Below are positions 1 to 9,196 of a DNA stretch of 64,000 nt, one piece after another. The notes under the pieces are model-generated. The model was not told the DNA's origin and made no database searches. It saw nothing but the letters and a program-made list of their open reading frames with translations. Location of the stretch: NCBI GenBank assembly GCA_027618995.1, contig JAQCGO010000001.1, positions 181,203-245,202 of the forward strand. Reading direction: 5' to 3'. The stretch is from Pseudomonadota bacterium (GTDB lineage: Bacteria > Pseudomonadota > Gammaproteobacteria > Steroidobacterales > Woeseiaceae). How positions within the stretch are numbered: position 1 is the first letter of the stretch; every line of letters starts with the position of its first letter. A program made the position numbers and the translations under genes.

Positions 1-1392
1 GCCGGTGACGGCACCACGACGGCAACGGTTCTCGCACAGGCAGTACTGCGCGAAGGCCTGAAGTCGGTCGCGGCCGGCATGAATCCGATGGATCTGAAGC
101 GCGGTATCGACAAGGCCACAGCGGCAATGGTCATCGAGCTGCAGAAACTGTCGAAGCCTTGCAAAGATGAGAAAGCGATTGCGCAGGTTGGCTCGATATC
201 TGCGAACTCGGACGTCGAAATCGGCGAAATCATTTCCAATGCGATGCAGAAAGTTGGCAAGGAAGGCGTCATCACGGTTGAAGAAGGCACGGGACTTGCG
301 AATGAACTCGACGTCGTCGAGGGCATGCAGTTTGACCGCGGTTACCTGTCGCCATATTTCATCAACGATCAGGCCAGCCAGCAGGTTGTGCTGGATAATC
401 CGTTGATCCTGTTACACGACAAGAAAATCTCGAACATTCGTGACCTGTTACCGGTCCTCGAGAGTGTTGCCAAGGCCGGCCGTCCGCTCGTCATCGTTTG
501 TGAAGACGTTGAGGGCGAGGCACTGGCTACGCTGGTCGTTAACAACATTCGTGGCATCGTCAAGGTTTGTGCAGTCAAGGCTCCTGGCTTCGGCGATCGT
601 CGCAAGGCCATGTTGCAGGACATCGCAATTCTGACCGGTGGCCAGGTCATCTCGGAAGAGGTTGGCCTGTCGCTCGAGAAAGCGACGCTCGATGATCTTG
701 GCGAAGCCAAGAAAGTCCTGATCACGAAAGAGAACTCAACCCTTATCGACGGCGCCGGCAAGGCTGCTGACATCAAGGGTCGCGTTGAGCAGATCAATCG
801 TGAGATCGAGGATTCATCGTCCGACTACGATCGCGAGAAGCTGCAAGAGCGTGTTGCCAAGCTGTCTGGCGGTGTTGCGGTCATCAAGGTTGGTGCTGCG
901 ACTGAAGTCGAGATGAAAGAGAAGAAGGCACGCGTTGAAGATGCGCTGCACGCGACTCGCGCCGCCGTTGAAGAAGGCGTCGTACCGGGTGGTGGTGTTG
1001 CACTGATTCGCGCGGTTGCTGCGATCAATAAGCTTGTCGGTGACAACGATGACCAGAACGTAGGTATCAACATCCTGCGAAAGGCTGTCGAAGAGCCGCT
1101 GCGCCAGATCGTGAAGAACGCGGGCGGCGACGCCAGTGTAGTGCTCAATGCGGTTGCTGCAGGCAAGGGTAACTACGGTTACAACGCTGCGACCGGCGAG
1201 TACGGCGACATGATCGAGCAGGGCATTCTGGACCCGACCAAGGTGACGCGTTTTGCATTGCAGAATGCTGCCTCGGTAGCCGGTCTGCTGCTGACGACCG
1301 AAGTGATGATCGCGGACGCACCGAAGGCAGAAGCGGGCGGCCATGGCATGCCTGATATGGGCGGCATGGGCGGTATGGGCGGCATGATGTAA
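1..1392 (+). CDS. groEL: Chaperonin GroEL (5' end cut by window start)
   Basis: Frame 1 open from base 1 ([37 protein letters not shown]...), C-terminal GGM repeat tail [15 protein letters not shown]. Confidence 0.98.
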   Translation, partial: AGDGTTTATVLAQAVLREGLKSVAAGMNPMDLKRGIDKATAAMVIELQKLSKPCKDEKAIAQVGSISANSDVEIGEIISNAMQKVGKEGVITVEEGTGLANELDVVEGMQFDRGYLSPYFINDQASQQVVLDNPLILLHDKKISNIRDLLPVLESVAKAGRPLVIVCEDVEGEALATLVVNNIRGIVKVCAVKAPGFGDRRKAMLQDIAILTGGQVISEEVGLSLEKATLDDLGEAKKVLITKENSTLIDGAGKAADIKGRVEQINREIEDSSSDYDREKLQERVAKLSGGVAVIKVGAATEVEMKEKKARVEDALHATRAAVEEGVVPGGGVALIRAVAAINKLVGDNDDQNVGINILRKAVEEPLRQIVKNAGGDASVVLNAVAAGKGNYGYNAATGEYGDMIEQGILDPTKVTRFALQNAASVAGLLLTTEVMIADAPKAEAGGHGMPDMGGMGGMGGMM

Positions 1393-1442
1393 GCCGCTTG
1401 CGGGACGTCGCCAGCGGGCGACTCCTGCCACAGTAAAACAGA

Positions 1443-1470
1443 AAGCCCGGCTTATGCCGGGCTTTTTTTT
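1443..1470 (+). terminator. Rho-independent terminator of groEL
   Basis: AAGCCCGGC-TTAT-GCCGGGCTT followed by a T run. Confidence 0.93.
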
Positions 1471-1478
1471 GGCCGAAA

Positions 1479-2138
1479 TCAGGCTTTCGGAGGCAGAGCT
1501 CTTTTTCTAAAAAAGGGCTGTGCCCCCTTTCTGCGATAATAGATTCGAAGGCCCATCAACACGGCGAATATGGCCGCATAGTAAATCGCGTCGTCCGGGC
1601 CTTTCTTCACCTGCCACCAGTAGTGCCAGACACCCAACAGGCCGACCGCGTAGGCGCCATAGTGCAGTTTTTGCCAGTACGGGCCCATGCGGCGGCGCAT
1701 GCCGGCGGTTGACGTGATCGCCATTGCGATCAGTACCAGCAATGCTGTAAAGCCAAGCGTTATATAAGGCCGCTTCGTAATGTCTTCGATAATCGTCGGT
1801 AGTACCTGACGCCAGGGCAGAAAATACAGGCTCTGCTCGAGCATCAGCCAAACCGCAAAATGCAGCAGCACGTAAAAAAAAGTGAACAGGCCCAACATGC
1901 GACGAAAGCGAGTGAGCCAGTTCCAGCCAGTCAATTTTCTAAGCGGGGTGACCGCGAGAGTCAGCATGATGAAGCGAATGCCCCAGGTGCCGAAGCGGTC
2001 TTGCATGGCTTCAACAGGGTTGGCGCCGAGCGCACCCGTGATCTCGAACAGGTCGGTCACCACGAGCACAGCGGGTGCCAGGCATAGCAGGAAAACGAAA
2101 GGCTTCCAGATCAGCCGGATTTGCTGCAGTGTATCCAT
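1479..2138 (-). CDS. msrQ: MsrQ heme-binding membrane subunit of the periplasmic methionine sulfoxide reductase
   Basis: 219 aa multi-TM protein (YedZ family), directly downstream of msrP. Confidence 0.93.
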   Translation of the reverse strand: MDTLQQIRLIWKPFVFLLCLAPAVLVVTDLFEITGALGANPVEAMQDRFGTWGIRFIMLTLAVTPLRKLTGWNWLTRFRRMLGLFTFFYVLLHFAVWLMLEQSLYFLPWRQVLPTIIEDITKRPYITLGFTALLVLIAMAITSTAGMRRRMGPYWQKLHYGAYAVGLLGVWHYWWQVKKGPDDAIYYAAIFAVLMGLRIYYRRKGAQPFFRKRALPPKA

Positions 2139-2144
2139 TGCAAC

Positions 2145-3104
2145 TCAGAAGTCCTTGCGCAGGTTCATGCCGTCGTACAGGTGCGCCACTTGCTCGGCGT
2201 AACCATTGAACATTTGTGTCGGGATAGCCGGCGTAAACGCGTTGGCTCCGATGCGTCTCTCGGTCGCCTGGCTCCAGCGCGGATGGTCAACCTCGGGATT
2301 TACGTTGGAATAGAACCCGTATTCATTCGGTTGCGCCATGTTCCAGCTCGCCTCGGGCATGCGCTCGACGAAGCGAATTCTTACGATGCCCTTGATGCTC
2401 TTGAAGCCGTACTTCCACGGCACGACCAGGCGAATTGGCGCGCCGTTGGTTGCCGGCATGGACTCGCCATAGACGCCGACTGCGAGAATACTCAATGGAT
2501 TGACCGCCTCGGCCATGGTTAGACCTTCGCGATAGGGCCATTGCAGTAGGCGTTGCCGCTGCCCGAGCATGCGTGTCGGATCGTGCAGGGCTTCAAAGGC
2601 AACGTATTTTGCATTCGATGTCGGCGCATAGTGCTTGACGACGTCGGCGAGTGAGATGCCGACCCAGGGAATCACCATCGACCATCGCTCAACGCAGCGC
2701 AGGCGATAGATGCGCTCTTCGAGGTCGAAGGGTTTGATGAACTCATCGAAGTCGAACGTGCCCGTTTTCTCGCAGTGGCCTTCAACGGTCACTTTCCACG
2801 GCAGTGGATCAAAATCGCCGCTATACATGGCCGGATCCGTCTTGCCGGAGCCAAATTCCCAGTAGTTGTTGTACGAGGTGATGTCCTCGTAGCTGTTCGG
2901 CGTCTCGTTCGTGCTGAACAGACTTTTTTCCACACCCACTAGCCGGGCGCGACGCTGGTCGGGTACCAGGGCACTAAGGGCCGGGCTGGCCAGGGCCAGG
3001 CCCGTGGCGATACCACCGGCGCGCATGAACTCGCGTCGATTGAGGTAATTGTCCTTGCTCGTGATTTCCGACGGGCGTATGTCGGCTGGTTTCTTGATCA
3101 ACAT
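2145..3104 (-). CDS. msrP: MsrP molybdopterin-dependent protein-methionine-sulfoxide reductase catalytic subunit
   Basis: 319 aa; Tat-like N-terminus (NRREFMRAGG), YRLRCVERWSMVIPWVG motif of the YedY family. Confidence 0.95.
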   Translation of the reverse strand: MLIKKPADIRPSEITSKDNYLNRREFMRAGGIATGLALASPALSALVPDQRRARLVGVEKSLFSTNETPNSYEDITSYNNYWEFGSGKTDPAMYSGDFDPLPWKVTVEGHCEKTGTFDFDEFIKPFDLEERIYRLRCVERWSMVIPWVGISLADVVKHYAPTSNAKYVAFEALHDPTRMLGQRQRLLQWPYREGLTMAEAVNPLSILAVGVYGESMPATNGAPIRLVVPWKYGFKSIKGIVRIRFVERMPEASWNMAQPNEYGFYSNVNPEVDHPRWSQATERRIGANAFTPAIPTQMFNGYAEQVAHLYDGMNLRKDF

Positions 3105-3228
3105 GGGCTATTCCAGAGTCAGTACCTTCATCTATAGACCCACTTTAACGCAGAAATATTGCAGGCAGAGGGTCATGCTGTCGTGCTTGTATTTGCTCGC
3201 GCGAGCCGTTACTTTGCTCCCGACGACG

Positions 3229-3496
3229 TTGAAGGGGAGAGTAAGCAGGCTCTTCAGGCGCCAGCGACCGGGGGATGGTGTGAGCTCCGGGCCCGAATTC
3301 TGCCGAAAATCACCCCGGAGTCGCTGCCCGAACGGTTTTTTGTACAAAGCCCGTAGGCGCAGCCGGATGGCCCTCGAGACGGGCGTCGGATCACTATGAT
3401 CCATAAGGTGGCCGTCCGCGGTCATGAAACCGGGTGGTACCGCGATCGAATCCAGTCGCCCCGGACGCAGCATTGCGTTCGGGGCGTTGTTTTATT
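3229..3496 (+). promoter_or_regulatory. T-box riboswitch leader (Ile specifier AUC) of ileS
   Basis: Stem I start GGGGAGAGTAAGC; AGCGACCGGGGGATGGTGTGAGCTCCGGG distal stem I; specifier context GAAA-ATC-ACCCCGGAG (ATC 3309-3311); ATAAGGTGG (3403-3411); T-box core GGGTGGTACCGCG (3432-3444) with antiterminator partner CGCGGT (3417-3422). Confidence 0.9.
3457..3495 (+). terminator. Leader terminator of the ileS T-box
   Basis: 13-bp stem CGCCCCGGACGCA-GCAT-TGCGTTCGGGGCG followed by TTGTTTTATT, upstream of the ileS start. Confidence 0.85.
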
Positions 3497-3508
3497 CGGA
3501 GACAGGTT

Positions 3509-6500
3509 GTGACATTCAGGGAAGTACAGGGACGCTATGACGGACCGGCACTCGAAAACGAGATGCTGGACTTCTGGCGTGAGCACGATGTGTTCGAGAA
3601 GACACTGCAGAAGTCGAAGAACGGGCCGCGCTTCAGTTTTAACGAAGGGCCGCCGACCGCGAACGGCAAGCCTGGCATTCATCATGTGCTCGCGCGCACG
3701 TTCAAAGACATTTTCCCGCGTTACAAAACCATGCGCGGCTACTACGCGCCGCGCAAAGCCGGCTGGGATACGCACGGACTGCCAGTTGAGCACGAGGTCG
3801 AAAAGCATCTCAACAAGATAGGCAAGATCGACAGTTACGACAAAGCAGAGATCGAGGCCAAGGTCGGTATCGCGGAGTTCACGCGTTTATGCCGTGAATC
3901 GGTCATGACCTATATCGGTGACTGGGAGAAGATGACTACCCGTATGGGCTTTTGGGTCAAGCTCGACGAGGCTTACTACACGCTCGATAACATCTACATC
4001 GAGTCCGTCTGGAGTTTGCTCAAGACAATCTGGGACAAGGACCTGATCTACCAGGGCTACAAGGTTGTGCCTTACGATCCGCGCATCGGTGCGACATTGT
4101 CATCGCATGAACTTGCACAAGGCTATCGGGAGGTAGAGGACCCGTCGATTACGGTGCGCTTCAAGGTCGCGGCAGAGCCAAACACAGCGTTCCTGGTCTG
4201 GACGACCACGCCGTGGACGTTGCCATCAAATGTTGCACTTGCGGTCGGTAATGACATCGACTACAGCTACTGTGCCGTCGATGGAGAAACACTGATTGTT
4301 GCCGAAGCATTGCGTGTAGCCGTGCTGCGCGATCTCGAACACACAGTTATCAAGACGGTAAAGGGCAGCACGCTCGTTGGCACACGCTACGAACGCCTGT
4401 TCGATTACCTTACCGTTGAATCCGACAAGGCATTTCATGTTTACGCAGCGGACTTCGTCAGCACCGCGGACGGCACCGGCATTGTGCATACAGCACCGGC
4501 CTACGGTGTGGACGATCTCGAGCTTGGCAAAGCGAACGACCTGCCGGTTGTGCACGGTGTTGGCCTCGACGGTGACTTCATCGCTGACGTCGAACCCGTT
4601 GCCGGAATGTTTTTCAAGGATGCCGATAAACCGCTGATCCGAATTCTCAAAGAACGCGGCCTGATGTTTCGCTCCGAACGTTACAAGCACAATTATCCGT
4701 TTGGCTGGCGCACGGGCGACCCGATCATCTACTACGCGAAGAACGCCTGGTATATCCGGACCTCGCAATTCGCCGAGCGCATGGCCGAATTGAACAGAAC
4801 CATCAAGTGGGTTCCGGAGCACATTCGGGACGGGCGTTTTGGCAACTGGCTCGAAAACAATGTCGACTGGGCGCTGTCGCGCGAAAGATTCTGGGGTACG
4901 CCATTACCGATATGGACCGACGGTGAGGACAATTTCCAGATCATAGGCTCGGTTGCCGAACTCGAGCAGCTGGCGGGTCGTTCGCTGACGGAACTCGATC
5001 TGCATCGCCCCGCGATCGACGACATCAGCTTCGAGCAGAACGGCAAGACCTGGCAGCGGGTGCCCGAGGTCATCGATTGCTGGTTCGACTCAGGCGCGAT
5101 GTCCTATGCGCAGTGGCATTATCCTTTTGAAAACCAGGATGTTTTCGAGAAGCATTTTCCGGCGGACTACATCTGCGAGGCTATCGACCAAACGCGCGGC
5201 TGGTTCTATACGCTGCACGCGATTGCGACCCTGGTGTCCGACAGCGTGGCCTACCGGAACTGCATCTGCCTGAGTCACATCGTCGACAAGGATGGCAAGA
5301 AGATGTCCAAGTCGCTGGGCAACATCGTTGATCCCTACGAGGTCTTCGACACGATTGGTGCGGATGCATTGCGCTGGTATTTCCTCGCTCGTCTGTCGCC
5401 CGACATGCAAAAGCGCATCTCGGTGGAGATCGTTGCCGACGTAGCCAGTTCGTTTATCAACACCTTCTGGAACACGTACGGATTTTTTGTTCTCTATGCA
5501 CGCATCGACAAAGTCGATTTGAGCAAGACCATTGCCGTCGAAGACCGGCCGGAGATTGATCGCTGGGCTCTGGCCCTGACACATAAGACCATCGAAACGG
5601 TAACCGCGGCGCTCGACAACTACGATGCGAAAAGCGCTGGCGAAGCGATCGAATCGTTCGTCGATCAGCTGAGCAATTGGTATGTACGACGCAATCGCCG
5701 GCGTTTCTGGAAATCGACCGACGCCGAAGACAAGCGTGCTGCCTATCTGACCTTGTACGAATGCCTCGTTGCAGCGCACAAACTGATGGCACCGTTTCTG
5801 CCGTTCCTCGCCGAGAACGTCTATCAGAATCTCGTTCGGGGTGTGGACCCGGGAGCGCCGGAAAGTGTGCATATGACAGATTGGCCGCTGGCGAATCCGG
5901 CCTGGAAGAATGATGCGCTGCTGTTCACTGTCGGCGTGGTGCAGAAAGTTGTCGGCCTGGGCCGTGAGGCGCGCAGTGAATCGGGAGTGCGTACGCGCCA
6001 GCCACTGTCGAGATTGCTCGTTCGGGCACCCGACGATCAGTCTGCCGCAGCGCTGGTCGCACAGCAGGATCAGCTGCTCGAGGAATTGAACATCAAATCC
6101 GTTGAATTCATCGCACGCGATGCCGATATCGTCAGCTATCGCATCAAACCGAACCTGCCGAAGCTGGGCAAAACACACGGTAAGGAAATCCCGGCAATAC
6201 GTAAGGCGCTCGATGTGGCCGATGGTGCCGCGATCGCGGGTGCGGTCGCGCGCGGTGAGTCGTATGTGATCACTATTCCCAGTGGTGAATTAGCACTCAA
6301 CAGCGAGAACGTACTGATCGAAACGAGTTCGGCAGAGGGCTATGCCTGTGCGGAAGACGTCGGTTACCTCGCGGCGCTCGATACCACGCTGACAGAGGCG
6401 TTGGTCGATGAAGGCGTTGCACGGGAAATCGTGCGTTCAGTACAGGACGCACGCAAACAGGCGGGCCTCGAGGTATCCGACCGCATCGTGCTCGGTGTTA

Positions 6501-6661
6501 CCGGGTCGTCGGCAGTGGAAAGAGCACTGGCGACGCACCGCGACTACGTCATGACTGAAACGCTCACCATCGAATGGATGGCCGGTCAGCTGAAGCCGTT
6601 GTTCACGATCGAACGACGGGTCGATGATTTAATCTGGACGATCGAAATCACGAAATCCTGA
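3509..6661 (+). CDS. ileS: Isoleucyl-tRNA synthetase, long type-2-like form
   Basis: GPPTANGKPGIHH (HIGH-like), GWDTHGLPVE, DGKKMSKSLGN; GTG start at 3509 after GGAGACAG; the upstream ORF extension to 3434 lies inside the T-box/terminator. Confidence 0.95.
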   Translation: MTFREVQGRYDGPALENEMLDFWREHDVFEKTLQKSKNGPRFSFNEGPPTANGKPGIHHVLARTFKDIFPRYKTMRGYYAPRKAGWDTHGLPVEHEVEKHLNKIGKIDSYDKAEIEAKVGIAEFTRLCRESVMTYIGDWEKMTTRMGFWVKLDEAYYTLDNIYIESVWSLLKTIWDKDLIYQGYKVVPYDPRIGATLSSHELAQGYREVEDPSITVRFKVAAEPNTAFLVWTTTPWTLPSNVALAVGNDIDYSYCAVDGETLIVAEALRVAVLRDLEHTVIKTVKGSTLVGTRYERLFDYLTVESDKAFHVYAADFVSTADGTGIVHTAPAYGVDDLELGKANDLPVVHGVGLDGDFIADVEPVAGMFFKDADKPLIRILKERGLMFRSERYKHNYPFGWRTGDPIIYYAKNAWYIRTSQFAERMAELNRTIKWVPEHIRDGRFGNWLENNVDWALSRERFWGTPLPIWTDGEDNFQIIGSVAELEQLAGRSLTELDLHRPAIDDISFEQNGKTWQRVPEVIDCWFDSGAMSYAQWHYPFENQDVFEKHFPADYICEAIDQTRGWFYTLHAIATLVSDSVAYRNCICLSHIVDKDGKKMSKSLGNIVDPYEVFDTIGADALRWYFLARLSPDMQKRISVEIVADVASSFINTFWNTYGFFVLYARIDKVDLSKTIAVEDRPEIDRWALALTHKTIETVTAALDNYDAKSAGEAIESFVDQLSNWYVRRNRRRFWKSTDAEDKRAAYLTLYECLVAAHKLMAPFLPFLAENVYQNLVRGVDPGAPESVHMTDWPLANPAWKNDALLFTVGVVQKVVGLGREARSESGVRTRQPLSRLLVRAPDDQSAAALVAQQDQLLEELNIKSVEFIARDADIVSYRIKPNLPKLGKTHGKEIPAIRKALDVADGAAIAGAVARGESYVITIPSGELALNSENVLIETSSAEGYACAEDVGYLAALDTTLTEALVDEGVAREIVRSVQDARKQAGLEVSDRIVLGVTGSSAVERALATHRDYVMTETLTIEWMAGQLKPLFTIERRVDDLIWTIEITKS

Positions 6662-6697
6662 TCATTTTGAGTGGATTTCCGTGGCCGAAACTGGCGG

Positions 6698-6727
6698 TTG
6701 CGCATCCTTAATAATGTCTGCTATAAC
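6698..6727 (+). promoter_or_regulatory. Candidate sigma70 promoter for the 6880 gene
   Basis: TTGCGC - 18 nt - TATAAC. Confidence 0.45.
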
Positions 6728-6764
6728 AAAGTCACGCAGGTAACTGAAAGACCAAGAGTAATAA

Positions 6765-6872
6765 AGGACTTACCGGCTGAGAGGACCGGGACTACAGGAC
6801 GTAGTCGCTCAAAAGCGTAATGAAGCCGCTCCGCAAGGACAATAAAGCGGCCTAACAATAATTAAACGCTGG
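6765..6872 (+). promoter_or_regulatory. Structured 5' leader with repeated GGA-loop hairpins (candidate CsrA/RsmA target)
   Basis: CCGG..GAGAGGA..CCGG (6773-6789); GACTAC-AGGAC-GTAGTC (6790-6806); GCCGCT..AAGGACAATAA..AGCGGC (6825-6851); further GGA in AAAGGACTT and GCTGGAGTGGAAATG. Confidence 0.45.
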
Positions 6873-6879
6873 AGTGGAA

Positions 6880-7251
6880 ATGTCATACCACGTCAATAAT
6901 TTCTACGCCGCAGTGTCGGTGTTGGTCGGCCATGGCCATATAAAACAAAGACTTATGAAGGCCTACGAGGATTACCTCGACAGCATCGTCGAAGATGAAT
7001 TGCCGACGGCGATACGCGAGTCCTTCAACGATCTCCAGCGAACTATGCATCGGGTTACGCCGCTGAACGGCGAGGGCGCGATCTGCGCCTCGGTGCGCAA
7101 GATGTCGCCCGAGGAAGCCGGTGACTGCGCGGTATCGATCGTTGCCATGTACCGGTCCCTGATTCGATACCCCGACAGTGATCAGTCGGATTCGCTGGTC
7201 GATCACGCGAGCCGTAAGGCCGTTCCGCCGTTTCTGGTCAAATCCGGCTAG
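6880..7251 (+). CDS. Conserved hypothetical protein (~123 aa)
   Basis: ORF with GGAGTGGAA upstream of ATG at 6880; no family recognised. Confidence 0.7.
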   Translation: MSYHVNNFYAAVSVLVGHGHIKQRLMKAYEDYLDSIVEDELPTAIRESFNDLQRTMHRVTPLNGEGAICASVRKMSPEEAGDCAVSIVAMYRSLIRYPDSDQSDSLVDHASRKAVPPFLVKSG

Positions 7252-7278
7252 TTCACAGAGTCGACCGGAAGCCGGCGG

Positions 7279-8322
7279 CTATTGAATCGGGTAGTAAACG
7301 TAAGTCAGTACTTCGGCTTCCGACACCTTGGTCGGGTCGCTCACGTACGACTCCCAGGCATTGCCATTGCGCTCAATACCGAGCGTCGCCAGGTACGCCG
7401 CAATCTTCCGATGTGTCACAGCCAGGTCGCGATACGAACCTACATGCTTGACCCGGATGACGGTGCCCGCTTGGGTACTGCCGATCCGGACTCCGCTGCC
7501 GTCGCGCGGCAGGTTCGCGCTGTCGCCGCGGACCGGGATCGCCGCATCAAAGCGCAACTCTGAACCGCTGAACGAACGCGCGATCGATATGGGTGCACCG
7601 GCCTCGCTGAGCCCGTTTGCGTCGATAAAACTCAGTATCTGAAAATACGACTTGCCCATCGCTTCCGAAATCGATGCCGGATCCGGCGCCGAGGACGTCG
7701 GCAGGTAGGCGATCGTGTTTGAGGCAACGGCCAACTGCTCGATTTCCAGATCGCTGAAGTCGGTACGTGGCAGCGACTCGGCGATGCTGGCCAGGTTGCG
7801 TAGCCCGTGCGCATAGTCTTTACTGATTACGCCGGTGAGCAGCAACGCCGCGTAACGGCCGACGAGGTTGTAGCCATAGTCAGCCTCGAAGCTCCAATTG
7901 ACGACGGTCGACGTGCCCGTATCAACGAAGTCGAACCACGATCTAGCAGCGCCGGGTTCGCCCGGGTTGATGGCCGTGTCAATGTGTTCGTACGGCCGGC
8001 TGGCAACGATAGTCTGTGTGCCAGTGCCCAGGACAAGACCATCCCAGGTCAGTGTGGCGCCGACACCGCGATCGGGACCCGCGTACACGATGCGGGCGTT
8101 CGGGTCGGTTTCGAGCGAGGGCAGCCAGAGCCGTGCGCGATGAAAATCGTTGACCAGTGCGAAGACGGTTGCGGGCCTGGCGTCGATATCAATACTGGCG
8201 GTAACTCGGGCATGACGTGGTAACGCCAGGCCGATGATGACCAGCAACAGGATGAGGGCCGCAATGGAAATGATGAGCTTTTGCACTACCGGATTATTCC
8301 ACACAGCGCCGCGCTTGGGCAC
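7279..8322 (-). CDS. Membrane-anchored SRPBCC/polyketide-cyclase-like protein with GyrI-like C-terminal domain
   Basis: N-terminal TM helix, ASIDIDARPATVFALVNDFHRARLWLP, C-terminal VKHVGSYRDLAVTHRKIAAYL...EVLTYVYYPIQ. Confidence 0.75.
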   Translation of the reverse strand: MPKRGAVWNNPVVQKLIISIAALILLLVIIGLALPRHARVTASIDIDARPATVFALVNDFHRARLWLPSLETDPNARIVYAGPDRGVGATLTWDGLVLGTGTQTIVASRPYEHIDTAINPGEPGAARSWFDFVDTGTSTVVNWSFEADYGYNLVGRYAALLLTGVISKDYAHGLRNLASIAESLPRTDFSDLEIEQLAVASNTIAYLPTSSAPDPASISEAMGKSYFQILSFIDANGLSEAGAPISIARSFSGSELRFDAAIPVRGDSANLPRDGSGVRIGSTQAGTVIRVKHVGSYRDLAVTHRKIAAYLATLGIERNGNAWESYVSDPTKVSEAEVLTYVYYPIQ

Positions 8323-8331
8323 AATGCCGGA

Positions 8332-9159
8332 ATGAAAACAGCAAACAACACGCGCCTGCCTATCGGCGTCTTCGACTCAGGTGTCGGCGGCCTCACGGTG
8401 CTGAAAGCACTGCGCGAGGAATTGCCGCACGAGGATCTGATCTACCTGGGTGACACCGCGCGCCTGCCTTATGGCACCAAGAGCCCGGCCTCCATTTCGC
8501 GCTACGCCTGCCAGGCGGCGCGCTTGCTGCAACAACGCGATATCAAGTTGCTGGTGGTCGCGTGTAATACCGCGACAGCGGTCGCGCTCGATGCATTGCG
8601 CGCCCAGATGCATCCCTTGCCGGTCATTGGGGTCGTTGGCCCCGGCGCGAGCGCTGCCGTCGCCGCGCGTCCGGGCGGCCGCCATCTCGTGCTCGCCACC
8701 GAGGCCACGGTCCGACTGGGTGCCTATCGTCGCGCGATCCAGGAACTCGACCCGGCAGCAAGCGTGCGGGAACTCGCCTGTGAGTTGCTGGTGTCGCTGG
8801 CAGAAGAGGGCTGGACCAATGGTCCGATCCCGGCGGCGATTATCGACCGTTATCTTCAATCGCTTGGCGCCGACGCTGCCGAACTGAACAGCGTTATTCT
8901 CGGCTGTACGCACTTTCCGCTGTTGCGCGGCGCAATCAGCGCCGCATTTGCGGCCGATGTGTCCGTGGTGGACTCGGCGAGTACCACCGCAACAGTTGCT
9001 CGCGACATGCTGCAAACGATGGGTCTCGCAAACGAATCCGGTCACAATGGCTCACTGGTGCTGCTCGCCACCGACGGAACAAGCCGCTTCGCGCGCGTGG
9101 GTGGCTGGTTCCTGGGCAAAAAGCTGTCCGCCGAGGACGTGACGCTGGTGGACCTGTGA
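8332..9159 (+). CDS. murI: Glutamate racemase
   Basis: IGVFDSGVGGLTVLKAL, VVACNTATA, VILGCTHFPLL. Confidence 0.96.
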   Translation: MKTANNTRLPIGVFDSGVGGLTVLKALREELPHEDLIYLGDTARLPYGTKSPASISRYACQAARLLQQRDIKLLVVACNTATAVALDALRAQMHPLPVIGVVGPGASAAVAARPGGRHLVLATEATVRLGAYRRAIQELDPAASVRELACELLVSLAEEGWTNGPIPAAIIDRYLQSLGADAAELNSVILGCTHFPLLRGAISAAFAADVSVVDSASTTATVARDMLQTMGLANESGHNGSLVLLATDGTSRFARVGGWFLGKKLSAEDVTLVDL

Positions 9160-9196
9160 GATAATTCCGGCCTAAGTAAATTCAGGGGTACTTCAA

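Noticed and set aside
3049-3473. ORFs 3049-3399 (+), 3132-3473 (-) and 3159-3356 (+)
   Set aside because: They overlie the T-box leader and msrP start; no recognisable protein features, and the RNA explanation is much stronger.
5090-6178. 362-aa minus-strand ORF inside ileS
   Set aside because: Antisense to strongly supported ileS coding sequence; long shadow ORF of a GC-rich gene. Same reasoning for 9182-10201 (-), 26383-27111 (-), 40122-40988 (+), 43409-44260 (-), 57553-58335 (-) and 28779-29603 (-).
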